Source: Candidatus Omnitrophota bacterium
GTDB taxonomy: Bacteria > Omnitrophota > Omnitrophia > Omnitrophales > Aquincolibacteriaceae
NCBI GenBank assembly: GCA_023247135.1
Contig: JAHFHB010000110.1
Coordinates: 1 to 6,645 of the forward strand
Reading direction: 5' to 3'
DNA length: 6,645 nucleotides
Positions 6,104 to 6,645 of this stretch are shown here, piece by piece. A program made the translations under genes and the position numbers. Position 1 is the first letter of the stretch. Each line of letters starts with the position of its first letter. The notes under the pieces were generated by a model. That model was not told the DNA's origin and did not search any database. It worked only from the letters and a program-made list of their open reading frames with translations.

Positions 6104-6104
6104 C

Positions 6105-6645
6105 ATGAGTTTTTTCCACGCTATTATTTTCGGAATGGTTGAGGGCGTTTCGGAATTTTTGCCCATCTCCTCGACCGGGCATCTCATTTTAACCGCAAAA
6201 TTACTGGGCCTGAAGCAGAGCGATTTCATGACCAGCTTTGAAATTGCGATTCAGCTCGGCGCGATCCTATCGGTGATCGTGCTTTATGGACGCCGGCTCC
6301 TGTGCTGTTGGAAGGTCTTCAGCCGGGTGGCGGCGGCGTTTATTCCCACAGCGGTGCTTGGCCTGGTGCTTTACAAAATCATCAAGAAATTTCTGGCCCA
6401 CGGCGAGCCGGTCGTTCTGGCCTCGCTTTTTTTGGGGGGTGTTTTTTTAATTCTTTTTGAAAAGTTCCATCGCGAGAAGGAAAACAGCGTCGGGGACCTC
6501 GAGTCCATCACGTACGGCCAGGCCTTGCTGATCGGGGTGTTTCAATCGATCGCGATGATTCCGGGCGTTTCACGGGCCGCGGCGACTATTTGCGGCGGAC
6601 TGATACTGGGTCTCAAGCGCAAAACGATTGTGGGATTTTCGTTTT
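6105..6645 (+). CDS. uppP: Undecaprenyl-diphosphatase UppP/BacA, 3' truncated by window end
   Basis: The visible 180 residues match the BacA/UppP family, integral membrane enzymes that hydrolyse undecaprenyl diphosphate to the monophosphate, recycling the carrier lipid for peptidoglycan and other envelope polymers; overexpression is known to give bacitracin resistance. The N-terminal signature GMVEGVSEFLPISSTGHLIL is intact: E13 and E17 form the E-x3-E motif, followed by S22-S23-T24-G25-H26, the equivalents of the E. coli E17/E21/S27/H30 region. Hydrophobic segments follow near 47-60, 75-92 and 105-120. The second motif is PGVSRAAAT (153-161), with the conserved Arg at 157; the consensus PGxSRSxxT has Ser where Ala158 stands. 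Family members are usually about 260-280 residues, so roughly a third lies beyond the window. It follows a hairpin terminator and has its own strong ribosome site. Confidence 0.95.
   Translation, partial: MSFFHAIIFGMVEGVSEFLPISSTGHLILTAKLLGLKQSDFMTSFEIAIQLGAILSVIVLYGRRLLCCWKVFSRVAAAFIPTAVLGLVLYKIIKKFLAHGEPVVLASLFLGGVFLILFEKFHREKENSVGDLESITYGQALLIGVFQSIAMIPGVSRAAATICGGLILGLKRKTIVGFSF

Noticed and set aside
1..6645. Search by eye for CRISPR repeats, tRNA, rRNA, insertion sequence ends and integrase or transposase motifs
   Set aside because: None was seen. The window shows no sign of a mobile element or defence array.

Overview
The window looks like ordinary bacterial chromosome: densely packed genes, Shine-Dalgarno sites, sigma70-like boxes, and a GC content that looks moderate (mid-50s percent by eye, not computed). 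Signal peptides on several small proteins, a possible lipoprotein and an undecaprenyl-diphosphatase suit a diderm bacterium. There is no rRNA, tRNA or clear taxonomic marker. A very large secreted-type protein with beta-propeller repeats, together with small secreted peptides of no known family, is reminiscent of Omnitrophota or related PVC-type lineages, but that is a low-confidence inference.

Layout. Positions 3-3965 (+) hold the 3' part of a very large gene whose beginning lies before the window. Its product has beta-propeller-like repeats, then a small beta-sandwich-like domain of the 'GWA..P...VeilvNG' type, then an alpha/beta to helical C-terminus of unknown function. A GC-rich hairpin (3986-4013) follows it. 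A sigma70-like promoter (4045-4073) then precedes a two-gene operon: an SRPBCC (START-like) protein (4086-4565) with a possible lipoprotein signal, coupled through an ATGA overlap to a DnaQ-like DEDD-family exonuclease (4562-5254) that appears to have lost its third exonuclease motif. This operon runs tail to tail into a small secreted charged protein on the minus strand (5251-5616); the two stop codons share the palindrome TTAA.

The 137-base divergent region 5617-5753 carries a perfect TATAAT for the minus-strand gene, with an inverted repeat beside it. On the other side lies a small secreted Cys/Gly/Lys/His-rich peptide (5754-6002) that may bind metal. A strong hairpin terminator or attenuator (6037-6081) separates it from uppP (6105 to the window end, truncated), which recycles the undecaprenyl carrier lipid for cell-wall synthesis.

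The genes do not form one obvious pathway. The supportable links are the SRPBCC/exonuclease operon and a general cell-envelope theme (large exported protein, secreted small proteins, UppP). The most unusual points are the motif-deleted exonuclease, the lipobox in front of a normally cytosolic SRPBCC fold, the CKG/His-rich peptide and the unclassified C-terminal region of the large protein.
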